DNA of 64,000 bases, from NCBI RefSeq assembly GCF_018861295.1, contig NZ_JAHLDM010000005.1, positions 62,001-126,000 on the forward strand, in the 5' to 3' direction. Under the pieces are notes generated by a model. It saw only the letters and a list, made by a program, of their open reading frames with translations, ran no database searches and had not been told where the DNA came from. Within the stretch, counting starts at the first letter, position 1. Each line of letters opens with the position of its first letter. The translations under genes and the position numbers were made by a program. Of this stretch, positions 43,310 to 52,998 are shown piece after piece. The DNA comes from Clostridium_AD estertheticum_D. GTDB taxonomy: Bacteria; Bacillota; Clostridia; Clostridiales; Clostridiaceae.

Positions 43310-44425
43310 ATGGCAGATAGAGAAAAAGTTGAAGATTTTGGACTATTTACAACCATTGTGGTAGCGATAGTTGGGGTAGGAATTTTTTCTGCTCCAAGGG
43401 AAGTCATAAATAAAGTAGGCAGTGATGCGTGGATAGTTACTATAATTTGTGGCATAGTAATTTCTTTATTATTGTATCTTATATACAAGGTAATGAAGAA
43501 AAATAACTTTGAGGATCTCACAAGTATATTACAAAATAATTTTGGTAAGTTCTTCGGAGGGATGGTTGCTATTACTTTTTCAATTTATAGCATATTCATT
43601 GTGTCCCTTGGGATGAGAGAATTTGTCGAAGTAATTAAACTATATTTATTAAGGCGAACTCCTACAGAATTTATTTTAATGATCACTATTTTGACCGCGA
43701 CATATTTAGTAAGAGGCGAAATAGGTGATTTAATTAAGTTTAATGAAATATCATTCTGGGTTATGTTTATTCCGGCATGTGCAGTTCTAATACTTACTTT
43801 AATAAATGCGGACTTCACAAACTTATTACCAGTACTTCACAATAAGCCATCTGAATACTTTAAGGCTTCTAAATATATTCTGTTTTGTTTTGGTGGAATA
43901 GAAATAACATACCTTGTTCTTCCATATGTTAAAAATAAAAAAGATTGTTTAGGTGTGTTAAAAAAGAGTGTAACATTTGTAACAATCTTTTATTTGATAA
44001 TAATGATTTTTGTTTTAGCCGTGTTTTCTAAAGCACAGAGTAAAGTGTTATTATGGCCAACTATTACTATGATAAAGTCATTAGATATACCAGACACGTT
44101 TATAGAACACTGGGAAGGGGTAGTTATGGCATTTTGGATATTCTTTTATTTCACAACATTTGTTAATACTTATTTCTTTTCATGTGAAATTGTAAAAAAT
44201 GTAGTTAAGTTAAAGGATACTAAGTTATCTTCGCTTTTAATTATGCCTATTATTTATGTCATAGCGTTATATCCAAAGAATATAGCTGAAATTTATAATT
44301 TGCAATTTAAAACTACTCCCGTTTTATTAACAGCGATATTTCTTTTTGTAGTGTTACCGATCCTCATTTTAATTATAGGTAAAGGTAAAGATCGCGGAAG
44401 GGGGGAAAGCAAAGATGAAATTTAA
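43310..44425 (+). CDS. gerKB: Spore germination receptor B subunit (permease-like)
   Basis: This 371-residue GerAB-family protein has about ten membrane spans and belongs to the amino acid permease-like superfamily. It opens DFGLFTTIVVAIVGVGIFSA. It is thought to hold the germinant-binding site. ATG at 43310 lies 11 bases after GGAGGTG, a little long; no better start is in frame. The 3' end overlaps the C-subunit gene by 11 bp, so translation is coupled. Confidence 0.86.
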   Translation: MADREKVEDFGLFTTIVVAIVGVGIFSAPREVINKVGSDAWIVTIICGIVISLLLYLIYKVMKKNNFEDLTSILQNNFGKFFGGMVAITFSIYSIFIVSLGMREFVEVIKLYLLRRTPTEFILMITILTATYLVRGEIGDLIKFNEISFWVMFIPACAVLILTLINADFTNLLPVLHNKPSEYFKASKYILFCFGGIEITYLVLPYVKNKKDCLGVLKKSVTFVTIFYLIIMIFVLAVFSKAQSKVLLWPTITMIKSLDIPDTFIEHWEGVVMAFWIFFYFTTFVNTYFFSCEIVKNVVKLKDTKLSSLLIMPIIYVIALYPKNIAEIYNLQFKTTPVLLTAIFLFVVLPILILIIGKGKDRGRGESKDEI

Positions 44426-45590
44426 AAAAATTTTACCGATCATCCTAAGTTGTATTTTATTAAGTGGATGCTGGGATAAGGTGGAAATTGATAGGCGAAA
44501 CTTTATATCCACTATAGCTGTTGATCCTGGAGAAGATATTGGTAAAGAGAAAATGTTAAAGGATATTAAATCTGATGATCCATTTCCTGAGAGGCAAATT
44601 AAAAAAATCAATGTAACTTATGGATTTCCAGACATGAGTATGCTAGTAACAGGAAAAAGTGAAGGTGCTTTGGACAAATATATTAATACTGATGCATCTT
44701 CCATGGAAGATGCGTATTCTGAAGCTACAGCTAAGAGCAGTAAAGATATATTCATGGGACATACAAAGCTTTTAATATTAAGTAGCAATTTATTGAAACA
44801 TAAGGATACGGTTAAAGAAATAATAGATTATTTGCAGCGAGACCCTAGCATAAATAGGATGATGCAGGTAGTTGTTTCAGACGGTTTAGCGCAGGATTAT
44901 GTAAAATTTAAACCTATGACAGAAAATAGTACGCAATATTATATTTCAGGACTTATGGATAACAGCAAGAAAAATTCTAGGATTATGAGCACTACTTTAA
45001 ATGAATTCCTTATATTATTAAGTGAAAATGGCAATGCGTTATTACCTAGAATAACGATAGATAAGCAAAAAAATGAATTGATGTTAACAGGTGCTGCCAT
45101 AATTCGAGATTATGAACTAAAAGGATATTTTACGCCACTTGAATTACTAGATATTCAAATGTTAAATGGTAAGTTTAAAGTTGGTAAAAAAGTTATTTAT
45201 GTAGATGGTCATCCTGTTGATTATGTTATAGATGGATATAGAAGAAAAATGAAAGTCACTCAGGAAGGCAGTAAGTTAACTATTAATGTAAATATCAACC
45301 TTGAGGGGCAGATAAATGAATATTATGTAGGGAAAAAAATACTTGATAAAGGAGAGCTGCAAAGGTTACAAAATAATTTTAATAAGTCTATTAGTAAAGA
45401 ATGTGAAAAAATCATGGAAATTGCTATAAAAGAATTTGGGATAGATCCCTTTGGTACCAGAGAATATATAGAAAAGTTTAAACCGGATTTATGGAGCAAA
45501 ATAGAGAAAGATTGGAATGAGGAGTATAAAAAAATATCAGTAAAGGTAATTGTTAATACTGAAATTAGAAGAATTGGAGCAGTTCAGTGA
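44415..45590 (+). CDS. gerKC: Spore germination receptor C subunit, Ger(x)C lipoprotein
   Basis: This 391-residue protein starts with a lipoprotein signal ending LLSGCWDKVEI, with Cys18 the lipidation site. WDKVEIDRRNFI is the family signature after the lipobox, and TAKSSKDIFMGHTK lies in the central domain. It completes the A-B-C receptor operon. RBS GGGGGG. spoIIR follows after 63 bp. Confidence 0.9.
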   Translation: MKFKKILPIILSCILLSGCWDKVEIDRRNFISTIAVDPGEDIGKEKMLKDIKSDDPFPERQIKKINVTYGFPDMSMLVTGKSEGALDKYINTDASSMEDAYSEATAKSSKDIFMGHTKLLILSSNLLKHKDTVKEIIDYLQRDPSINRMMQVVVSDGLAQDYVKFKPMTENSTQYYISGLMDNSKKNSRIMSTTLNEFLILLSENGNALLPRITIDKQKNELMLTGAAIIRDYELKGYFTPLELLDIQMLNGKFKVGKKVIYVDGHPVDYVIDGYRRKMKVTQEGSKLTINVNINLEGQINEYYVGKKILDKGELQRLQNNFNKSISKECEKIMEIAIKEFGIDPFGTREYIEKFKPDLWSKIEKDWNEEYKKISVKVIVNTEIRRIGAVQ

Positions 45591-45653
45591 ATATAATTAC
45601 ATAATATGGTAATAGTATTAATATAGATTTATTATATCCGGGGGGGGATAAAC

Positions 45654-46283
45654 ATGAAAAAGTTTATATTAACAAGTTTTGCCGTAATAATTATAATTTT
45701 AATAGCTCTAAATTCAACGAGTTTAAGTGGAAAAGCAAGTCAAAGTGATATTGCGAGTAAACTTATAAGATTTCATGTAATAGCTAATAGTGATGATAAA
45801 ATAGATCAAAATTTAAAATTAAAAGTAAGAGATTCTGTTTTAAAATATATATCACCAAAAATTGTGGATTGCAAAAGTATAAAAGAGTCAAGAAAGATTA
45901 TAAATAATGAAAATAAAAATATAAAAAAAATTGCGGAAAGGATTATAAAAGAAAATGGTTTTAAATACTCAGTGGCTACAGAGTTATCAGAGGAATATTT
46001 TCCGGTTAAAACCTATGGAAATATAACTTTGCCTCAAGGCAAATATGAGGCTTATAGAATAATTATTGGAACGGGCAAAGGACAAAACTGGTGGTGTGTA
46101 ATGTTTCCTCCACTATGTTTTGTAGATATTACAAAAGGTAACGTGTCTTATGAAAAAACTGAAAAAGAAATGAAAACAGTATTATCCGATGATGAGTATA
46201 AAATGGTAGACAATACTGTTAGTAGCAAAAAAATAATTGTTAAATTTAAACTAGGAGAAATTTTCACTAAATTATTTAGCTAA
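45654..46283 (+). CDS. spoIIR: Stage II sporulation protein R
   Basis: This 209-residue forespore-secreted signalling protein triggers SpoIIGA to process pro-sigma-E in the mother cell. It has an N-terminal hydrophobic segment (about 4-22), then IRFHVIANSDDKIDQNLKLK and the conserved NWWCVMFPPLCFVD. The RBS is an unusually G-rich GGGGGGG. In the cell it acts in the intermembrane space after polar division; expression there is normally sigma-F-driven, but no promoter was resolved. Confidence 0.93.
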   Translation: MKKFILTSFAVIIIILIALNSTSLSGKASQSDIASKLIRFHVIANSDDKIDQNLKLKVRDSVLKYISPKIVDCKSIKESRKIINNENKNIKKIAERIIKENGFKYSVATELSEEYFPVKTYGNITLPQGKYEAYRIIIGTGKGQNWWCVMFPPLCFVDITKGNVSYEKTEKEMKTVLSDDEYKMVDNTVSSKKIIVKFKLGEIFTKLFS

Positions 46284-46365
46284 GGATAAATTAAATAGCG
46301 AATAGGGTATATAAAAATCAATATGTTTTATATATCACCTTGGTAGAATATCAGGAGGAAAACAT

Positions 46366-47736
46366 ATGAAAATGTCAAAGAAAAGGATTTTGTATACAAG
46401 TATTGCAACTATGATTGTTGTGTTTTCAACTACGTTTGCTATATTAATGTTTTTGGAAAGATTAGATTATAGAAATTATCTTCAGGCAGAATATAGTAAA
46501 AACATGTATGAACTTGTCGACTCTGTACAAAATATAAGAGTAAATCTAGGTAAATCCGCTATTGTTGGTTCCCCTGAACAAAGTATAATAGTGTTCGAAG
46601 AGGTTTTTAGATATTCTGCCACTGCAAATGATAAATTACATTCGTTGCCAATTGATCAAGCAGTTGTTGGAGATACTAGTAAGTTTTTAACTCAAGTAGG
46701 GGATTTTTGTTATACTTTAGCCCAGGTATCATCAGAAGGAAAGGAACTTACTGATAAGCAGTATGCGGTAATTGATAAATTAGAAATGCAATCATATACA
46801 CTTCAAGAACAATTAAATGGTGTGCTTTCTGAAATAAATGAAGGTAAAGTTAAATGGGGAGAAATTAGGAAAAAAAGTAGTGGGGTAATTGCAAAAACAG
46901 GTGAAAATCTCGTGACTCAAAGATTTACAGGTATACAAAAACAAATAGTCCAATATCCAGCATTAATTTATGATGGGCCTTTTTCTGATAATATCGTCGA
47001 AATAAAGCCTAAAGTATTGTCTGAAAAGGAAGTTAGCGAGAAGAAGGCAGTCGAGGTAATAAATAATATGTTTGGCAAAGATAAAATTGAAAAGGTCGAG
47101 TATAAGCAACAAGTGGGAAAGACAAATATACCAACATATACATTTTATATATCATTTAAGGGAAGAGATAAAGGTGATGCTAAAACAGTAATAGAAATAA
47201 GTAAAAATGGAGGCAAGGTAGTTTATTTGTTGGATAATAGAACTATAGGTAAGGCAACATTAAATATCCAAAAGGCAATAGAAGGCGGAAGTAAGTTTCT
47301 TAGCAAAACAGGATATAAAAATATGGAGTCTACATACACTTTAAACTATGGGAATACAGTGGTAGTAGCTTATGTGTATAAGCAAGGCAATGTAGCGATT
47401 TATCCAGATCAAGTAAAACTTAAGATTGCTTTAGATGATGGTAGCATTATAGGAATTGAATCTGAAAAATTTTTAGTTTCCCATGTAGAAAGGAGAGAAA
47501 TGGTTGCTCCGAAAATAACCGAAGCTAAAGCACGAGAAAAGGTTGGTAAAAGGCTAAAAATAAACAAAATTAGTTTAGCGATTATACCTACCGAGACTAA
47601 TAAAGAAGTTTTATGTTATGAATTCTTGGGATCATATAAGGGAAAAGATTTTATAGTATACATTAATGCTAGTACTGGTTATGAACAAAGAATAATAGAA
47701 ATAATTGATACACCTAATGGAAAACTAACAATCTAG
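46366..47736 (+). CDS. ypeB: Germination protein YpeB
   Basis: This 456-residue protein has an N-terminal membrane anchor (about 9-30) and three C-terminal PepSY-like domains (from about 220; each with a K-x-KI-x-L strand pair). YpeB stabilises the cortex-lytic enzyme SleB in spores, and the two are normally encoded together. No sleB lies beside it here. RBS CAGGAGG. A terminator follows at 47785. Confidence 0.9.
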   Translation: MKMSKKRILYTSIATMIVVFSTTFAILMFLERLDYRNYLQAEYSKNMYELVDSVQNIRVNLGKSAIVGSPEQSIIVFEEVFRYSATANDKLHSLPIDQAVVGDTSKFLTQVGDFCYTLAQVSSEGKELTDKQYAVIDKLEMQSYTLQEQLNGVLSEINEGKVKWGEIRKKSSGVIAKTGENLVTQRFTGIQKQIVQYPALIYDGPFSDNIVEIKPKVLSEKEVSEKKAVEVINNMFGKDKIEKVEYKQQVGKTNIPTYTFYISFKGRDKGDAKTVIEISKNGGKVVYLLDNRTIGKATLNIQKAIEGGSKFLSKTGYKNMESTYTLNYGNTVVVAYVYKQGNVAIYPDQVKLKIALDDGSIIGIESEKFLVSHVERREMVAPKITEAKAREKVGKRLKINKISLAIIPTETNKEVLCYEFLGSYKGKDFIVYINASTGYEQRIIEIIDTPNGKLTI

Positions 47737-47784
47737 TAAATATAGAGGGCTAAATAATAGTAAAAATATAATATAGTGATTTTA

Positions 47785-47826
47785 ATAAAGGATATTTGTG
47801 CATAAAATGCAGATATATCCTTTATT
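47785..47826 (+). terminator. Terminator after ypeB
   Basis: ATAAAGGATATTTGTGCAT pairs with ATGCAGATATATCCTTTAT with two non-Watson-Crick positions, and a T-rich end follows. Confidence 0.8.
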
Positions 47827-47959
47827 CTGTTGAATTATTTTTTAATTAGCATTATAATTTTAAATTGTGTTATCATGTACGGTGAAGTTTAAAAATTAAA
47901 ATACAAAATAACAGGTGCAATGATATAATAGTAATTATGGTTATAAGGAGAGAATGTTT

Positions 47960-48991
47960 ATGAAAAAGAAAGTAGCGATATTATTTGGTGGACAGTCTAC
48001 AGAACATGAAGTCTCGAGAGCGTCAGCAACATCAGTATTGAAAAACATTGATCAAACAAAATATGACATATACCCTATAGGAATAACTAAGGACGGGTTA
48101 TGGTTTCAATATACTGGAAAAGTAGAAAATATAGAAAATGGAGAATGGGAAACAGACGAGTATTTTAAAATGCCAGAGGGTCAAAAGGTTTTATTTAATA
48201 AAGAAGTAGATGTAGTATTCCCAGTATTACATGGTTCTTTTGGAGAAGATGGAACTATTCAAGGTATGTGTAAATTGTACAATATCCCTTGTGTGGGTCC
48301 TGGAGTAATGTCTTCTGCTATTTGCATGGATAAAATATATACAAAATATTTGCTCGAAAAATTTAATGTAAAGCAAGCTGATTATGTGGTAATAAATGCG
48401 AGTGAATATGTAAAAGATAAAGATAATCTGATATCGAGGATAGAAAATGAATTAGGATATCCAGTATTTATTAAACCGGCTAATGGGGGGTCTTCCGTAG
48501 GTATAACAAAGGCACACGACCAAAAAGAATTAATAGTTGGAGTCATCGATGCCCTAAAATATGATAGAAAAATTTTAGTTGAGCAGGCTATTAATGCAAG
48601 GGAAATTGAAGTAGGAGTGCTTGGAAATGATGATCCAAAGGCTGCTATTCCAGGAGAGGTAATCCCAGCAAAAGAGTTTTATGATTATGAGGCTAAATAT
48701 AAAAACGAGGAATCTAAACTTTTAATACCAGCAGCACTAAATGAAGCAAAACTACAGAGTGTTAAAGATGAAGCTATAAAAATTTATAAAATATTAGATT
48801 GTGCTGGAATGGCAAGAGTGGATTTCCTTGTAGATAAAGAAACAGAAGATATTTATTTAAATGAGGTTAATACTATACCGGGGTTTACTAAAATAAGTAT
48901 GTACCCTAAAATGTGGCAAGCTACAGGTAAAGCTTATGTGGAACTTATTGATGAGCTTATTGAACTAGCTATTGAAAGAAATAATAAATAG
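47960..48991 (+). CDS. ddl: D-alanine--D-alanine ligase
   Basis: This 343-residue ATP-grasp ligase makes the D-Ala-D-Ala dipeptide of peptidoglycan. ILFGGQSTEHEVSRASA opens the protein, FIKPANGGSSVGITKA is the ATP-grasp loop, and IYLNEVNTIPGFTKISMYP carries the metal ligands and active-site end. ATG at 47960 is well spaced from AAGGAG; an ATG two codons earlier is too close. It is followed by the PP-loop gene 24 bp on, likely the same operon. Confidence 0.95.
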   Translation: MKKKVAILFGGQSTEHEVSRASATSVLKNIDQTKYDIYPIGITKDGLWFQYTGKVENIENGEWETDEYFKMPEGQKVLFNKEVDVVFPVLHGSFGEDGTIQGMCKLYNIPCVGPGVMSSAICMDKIYTKYLLEKFNVKQADYVVINASEYVKDKDNLISRIENELGYPVFIKPANGGSSVGITKAHDQKELIVGVIDALKYDRKILVEQAINAREIEVGVLGNDDPKAAIPGEVIPAKEFYDYEAKYKNEESKLLIPAALNEAKLQSVKDEAIKIYKILDCAGMARVDFLVDKETEDIYLNEVNTIPGFTKISMYPKMWQATGKAYVELIDELIELAIERNNK

Positions 48992-49015
48992 TAACTTAAG
49001 AGAGGCGAAATACTT

Positions 49016-49999
49016 ATGACAACAGCTTTGGCTATGATTTCCGGAGGCCTTGATAGTACTCTCGCAGCAAAACTTGTAAAAGATCAAGGAATAGAAGTTA
49101 TTGGTATATGCTTTAAATCAAACTTTTTTGGAGAAAAAAATGCATTGAAAATGGTTAAACAAATAGATATACCACTAGAAGTTATAGATTTTTCAGATGA
49201 ACATTTTGAAATGATGAAAAATCCAAAACATGGTTATGGTAAAAATATGAATCCTTGTATTGACTGTCATGCCATGATGATGAGGTATTGTGGAGCATTA
49301 CTCGAAAAATTCCATGCTGATTTTATTATTACAGGAGAAGTTTTGAACCAAAGACCTATGTCTCAAAACAGATCATCTTTAGACATAGTAAAAAATGAAT
49401 CCGGAGTAGGACATAAAATATTAAGACCATTATGTGCAAAAAATCTTAATCCAACTCAAATGGAGATTGATGGTCTAATAGATAGAGAAGCGCTTATGGA
49501 TATAAAAGGAAGAAATAGAAAGGTTCAAATGGAACTTGCGAAGTCGTGGGGTATTTTAGATTATCCATCACCTGCTGGTGGGTGTAAACTTACTGAACCT
49601 AATTATTCTATGAGACTTAAGGATCTTTTAGATCATAAAGAAAACCCAACAAAAACAGATTTAGAATTACTGAAAATAGGAAGGCAGTTTAGATTGTCTA
49701 AAGATTCAAAAATTATATCTACAAGAACGGAGAAAGAGGGAGACATTTTAGAACAATGTTTAACTGGAGAGGATTTGATGTTTTTAGCTAAGGACTATAA
49801 CGGTTCTACAGTTGCTATAATAGGTATTGCTACAAATGAAGACATTGAATTCGCAGCAAGAATAACGGGCAGGTATTGTAAGGGACGGGGCGAGAAAGTT
49901 GTATCTATTAGTTATGGAAAAGATGACCAGACTCTAGATAGGTCTATAGATGCAATGCCTGCAACAGATGAGCAAATAAATAACTATATTATAAATTAG
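49016..49999 (+). CDS. PP-loop ATPase of the ThiI/MnmA-like thiolation type
   Basis: This 327-residue protein has the adenylating loop SGGLDSTLAAKL (residues 9-20), a CIDC motif near residue 82, and GEVLNQRPMSQNR and PSPAGGCKLT, the landmarks of small ThiI-like thiouridylases lacking a THUMP domain. It is expected to activate a substrate with ATP for sulfur transfer, perhaps a tRNA uridine. The C-terminal part (about 180-327) is the extra domain often found in these shorter clostridial enzymes. It lies between ddl and the DUF1934 gene. Confidence 0.78.
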   Translation: MTTALAMISGGLDSTLAAKLVKDQGIEVIGICFKSNFFGEKNALKMVKQIDIPLEVIDFSDEHFEMMKNPKHGYGKNMNPCIDCHAMMMRYCGALLEKFHADFIITGEVLNQRPMSQNRSSLDIVKNESGVGHKILRPLCAKNLNPTQMEIDGLIDREALMDIKGRNRKVQMELAKSWGILDYPSPAGGCKLTEPNYSMRLKDLLDHKENPTKTDLELLKIGRQFRLSKDSKIISTRTEKEGDILEQCLTGEDLMFLAKDYNGSTVAIIGIATNEDIEFAARITGRYCKGRGEKVVSISYGKDDQTLDRSIDAMPATDEQINNYIIN

Positions 50000-50013
50000 T
50001 GAGGGGCAAGTTT

Positions 50014-50436
50014 ATGGAGAAGAACGCAGTAATTTCAGTAGTTAGCAGACAGTCTGATAGTGAAGAGGATGGAGATTCAATTGAAGTGGTAACACCTGGT
50101 AAGTTTTACAAAGAAGACAATTGCTATTATGCAGTATACGAGGAAACAGAGATTTCAGGAATGGAAGGAACTACTACTACATTTAAAATTGATGAAGAAA
50201 AATTTACACTTATAAGAACTGGAACTACTAACACTGAGATGAACTTTAAAAAATATTCAAGAGACTTAACTTTATATAATACACCTCATGGAGCATTAGA
50301 TCTTACGGTTGATACTAGAGAACTAAAAATGAACGTAGATAATAGAGGCGGAAATGTATTTATAGATTATGATATGATAATAGGAAATCAACAAGTTTTG
50401 AGTACGATTTTGGAAATTAAGATTAAAGCACAATAA
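50014..50436 (+). CDS. DUF1934 beta-barrel protein (YwiB-like)
   Basis: This 140-residue protein is of the DUF1934 family, lipocalin-like small beta-barrels of unknown function. Its pattern is alternating strands, EISGMEGTTTTFKIDEEKF, and the closing YDMIIGNQQVLSTILEIKI. ATG at 50014 follows GTGAGGGG; the frame is open to 49999, where it would overlap the upstream stop. It sits 15 bp after the thiolation gene and closes the ddl operon. Confidence 0.85.
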   Translation: MEKNAVISVVSRQSDSEEDGDSIEVVTPGKFYKEDNCYYAVYEETEISGMEGTTTTFKIDEEKFTLIRTGTTNTEMNFKKYSRDLTLYNTPHGALDLTVDTRELKMNVDNRGGNVFIDYDMIIGNQQVLSTILEIKIKAQ

Positions 50437-50479
50437 AAATTAAGGCTATGTTCTATTTAGAATATAGCTTTAATTTTTT
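50437..50479 (+). terminator. Terminator of the ddl operon
   Basis: AAATTAAGGCTATGTTCTA pairs with TAGAATATAGCTTTAATTT around a TT loop, with one G-U-type and one mismatched position. Ts follow. Confidence 0.85.
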
Positions 50480-50562
50480 AATTTCATTTTATGGATAGTT
50501 TTTATGAATATATGTCAATAATTTAATTGATGAAATAATTCAAAAAACTTGGGAGTGGTTTA

Positions 50563-50850
50563 ATGTTGAAAAATATTGATTATGAAAAGATAATAGAAGC
50601 TATCTGTTATGTGAAAGGTATAAAGAGACATGAATCATTAAAAATATTAAAAGATAGAGAATGTAAGTATATATTATTCTTAGTATTACAAAAGCATAAA
50701 TGTGATGATGTTGAAATTGCTTATAAGAATTTTTTGATTTCTGGCAAAAGAGCTGCTAATTATGGATTAAAAAAAGCAGAGGAACGATTTTTCATTAATA
50801 AAGAATTTAGAGAGATGTATTTTGAAATAGAGAATATATTAGGGATATAA
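50563..50850 (+). CDS. Small helical protein, possibly DnaA domain IV-like
   Basis: This 95-residue all-helical basic protein has a good RBS (GGGAGTGG). The order IIEAICYVKGIKRHESLK, then RECKYILFLVL, then SGKRAANYGLKKAEERFF, then EFREMYFEIENI loosely follows the DnaA DNA-binding domain (initiation helix, RE-helix, an H-S-T-like position followed by a K-x-E helix). The diagnostic DHST is not present, so this is only a structural resemblance. It is monocistronic and its function is unknown. Confidence 0.6.
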   Translation: MLKNIDYEKIIEAICYVKGIKRHESLKILKDRECKYILFLVLQKHKCDDVEIAYKNFLISGKRAANYGLKKAEERFFINKEFREMYFEIENILGI

Positions 50851-51203
50851 ATATAGATATTTGATGAAATTAAGAAGTATAAGGCCGATTGCAAGGTAAA
50901 TCTAAATTATGTTTATGTAAAGTTTAAACACTGAAAATAAAATTAAAAGTAAAAAAAACAAAAAAACAAAAAAAAGACTGGTGAATGATAAAAAAATGTG
51001 ATAAGATATTAATATTGTTTTTAAAAAAACCTATACCATTATATTTAATGGGTAATTTCTATTATAAAATTGTAAACAACATTTGTCAAGCTATTTTAAA
51101 AATAATTAGTATAAACTTTCAAAAATCTTAAAGTAATACATAAGCAGTATTTAAAGAATAAATAGCAATTAAGAAAAAGTTATAAAACACAGGAGGAGTT
51201 ATT
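50851..51203 (+). other. 353-bp leader region of pyrG
   Basis: AT-rich DNA with long A-runs. A weak hairpin, TACCATT with AATGGGTA, lies at about 51032-51053 and lacks a T-run. No promoter, attenuator or riboswitch is clear, although Firmicute pyrG leaders are often regulated by CTP. Confidence 0.5.
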
Positions 51204-52811
51204 ATGAGTAGTACTAAGTACATATTTGTTACAGGTGGAGTAGTGTCATCTCTAGGTAAGGGAATAACAGCAGCTTCATTAGGTAGGCTTTTAAAAAATA
51301 GAGGTCTTAAGGTTTCTATTCAAAAATTTGATCCATATTTAAATGTAGATCCAGGTACCATGAGTCCATATCAGCATGGGGAAGTTTTTGTTACGGATGA
51401 TGGTGCGGAAACAGATTTAGATTTAGGACATTATGAGAGATTTATTGATGAGAATCTAAGCAAGAGTAGTAATGTTACTACAGGAAAAGTATATTGGTCT
51501 GTTATATCAAAAGAAAGAAGAGGCGATTTCTTAGGCGGTACAGTACAAGTAATACCACATATAACTAATGAGATAAAAGAAAGAGTTTATAGAGTAGCTA
51601 AAGAAAAAGATGTGGATGTTGTTATAACTGAAATTGGTGGAACTATTGGAGATATTGAATCTTTACCTTTTTTAGAAGCTATAAGGCAGGCCCAATATGA
51701 AGTGGGAAAAGAGAATGTTTGTTTTATCCATGTTACGTTAGTACCATATTTAAGAAAAGCTGGAGAACTTAAAACAAAACCTACTCAACATTCTGTAAAA
51801 GAACTAAGAAGTATAGGTATTCAGCCAGACATCATAGTATGTAGATCTGAAAAGGAAATATCTGAAGATATGAAGGCTAAAATTGCAATGTTCTGTAATT
51901 TAGAAGCGGACTCTGTAATTCAAAATTTGGACGCTGAAAATTTATATGAAGTACCACTTATGCTTCATAATGAAGGATTAGATACTTTAGTATGTAAAAA
52001 ATTAAAACTAGACTGTCATGAAATAGATAATACTGCATGGATAGATATGGTTGATAGATTAAAAAATTTATCTGGAAATGTTAAAATAGCATTAGTTGGA
52101 AAATATGTTGAGCTTCATGATGCATATATTTCTGTTGTTGAGGCACTTAGTCATGGAGGCCTCGCAAATGATTGTAATGTAGAAATTAAGTGGATAAATG
52201 CTTGTGATGTAACATCTGAAAATGTAAGCGAAATATTAGGTGATGTTCACGGAATATTGGTTCCAGGTGGATTTGGTGATAGAGGAATAGAAGGTAAAAT
52301 TGAGGCAACGAAATATGCAAGAGAAAACAAAGTGCCATTTTTAGGAATATGTCTTGGTATGCAGTGTGCTGTTATAGAATATGCAAGAAATGTAGCAGGA
52401 CTAAGCGGAGCTAATAGTTCTGAAATTGATCCAGAGACTAAGTATCCAGTGATAGATTTAATGCCAGATCAAAAAGATTTGGATGAAAAAGGTGGCACTA
52501 TGAGACTTGGTTTATATGCATGTAAGTTAGCAAAAGATTCAAACGCTCATGAAGCTTATGCAGATGAAGTAATATATGAAAGACACAGACATAGATATGA
52601 ATTTAATAATGAATATAGAAAAGCAGTAGTTGCGCAGGGACTTTCACTTACGGGAACAAGTCCTGATGGAAAATTAGTAGAAATAGTTGAAATTAAAGAT
52701 CACCCTTGGTTTGTTGGAGTTCAGTTTCATCCAGAACTTAAATCTAGACCCAATAACCCTCATGTACTATTTAGTGATTTTATTAAAGCAGCGATAGAAA
52801 ACGATAAATAA
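51204..52811 (+). CDS. pyrG: CTP synthase
   Basis: This 535-residue amidotransferase makes CTP from UTP. The N-terminal synthase domain opens YIFVTGGVVSSLGKGITAAS. The C-terminal class-I glutaminase domain has the nucleophile Cys in LGICLGMQCAV and the partner His-Glu in QFHPELKSR. RBS AGGAGG. It is monocistronic with a terminator at 52823. Confidence 0.97.
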   Translation: MSSTKYIFVTGGVVSSLGKGITAASLGRLLKNRGLKVSIQKFDPYLNVDPGTMSPYQHGEVFVTDDGAETDLDLGHYERFIDENLSKSSNVTTGKVYWSVISKERRGDFLGGTVQVIPHITNEIKERVYRVAKEKDVDVVITEIGGTIGDIESLPFLEAIRQAQYEVGKENVCFIHVTLVPYLRKAGELKTKPTQHSVKELRSIGIQPDIIVCRSEKEISEDMKAKIAMFCNLEADSVIQNLDAENLYEVPLMLHNEGLDTLVCKKLKLDCHEIDNTAWIDMVDRLKNLSGNVKIALVGKYVELHDAYISVVEALSHGGLANDCNVEIKWINACDVTSENVSEILGDVHGILVPGGFGDRGIEGKIEATKYARENKVPFLGICLGMQCAVIEYARNVAGLSGANSSEIDPETKYPVIDLMPDQKDLDEKGGTMRLGLYACKLAKDSNAHEAYADEVIYERHRHRYEFNNEYRKAVVAQGLSLTGTSPDGKLVEIVEIKDHPWFVGVQFHPELKSRPNNPHVLFSDFIKAAIENDK

Positions 52812-52822
52812 TATTAAATTAC

Positions 52823-52873
52823 ATCCTATAGAGTGGACAAATGAAAAAAGTCTACCCTGTGGGATTTTTTTTT
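52823..52873 (+). terminator. pyrG terminator
   Basis: A 16-bp stem with G-U pairs (52823-52838 with 52850-52865) is followed by eight Ts. Confidence 0.87.
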
Positions 52874-52998
52874 GCAATGATTTTATGATAAGTGAAACTT
52901 TAAATGGACTTGGTTCGTATATGAATTATAAATACATATTTACCATTTAGAAACAATTATGGCGTAGTGAAATAATCATAAGGTGAGGCGAAAACAAA

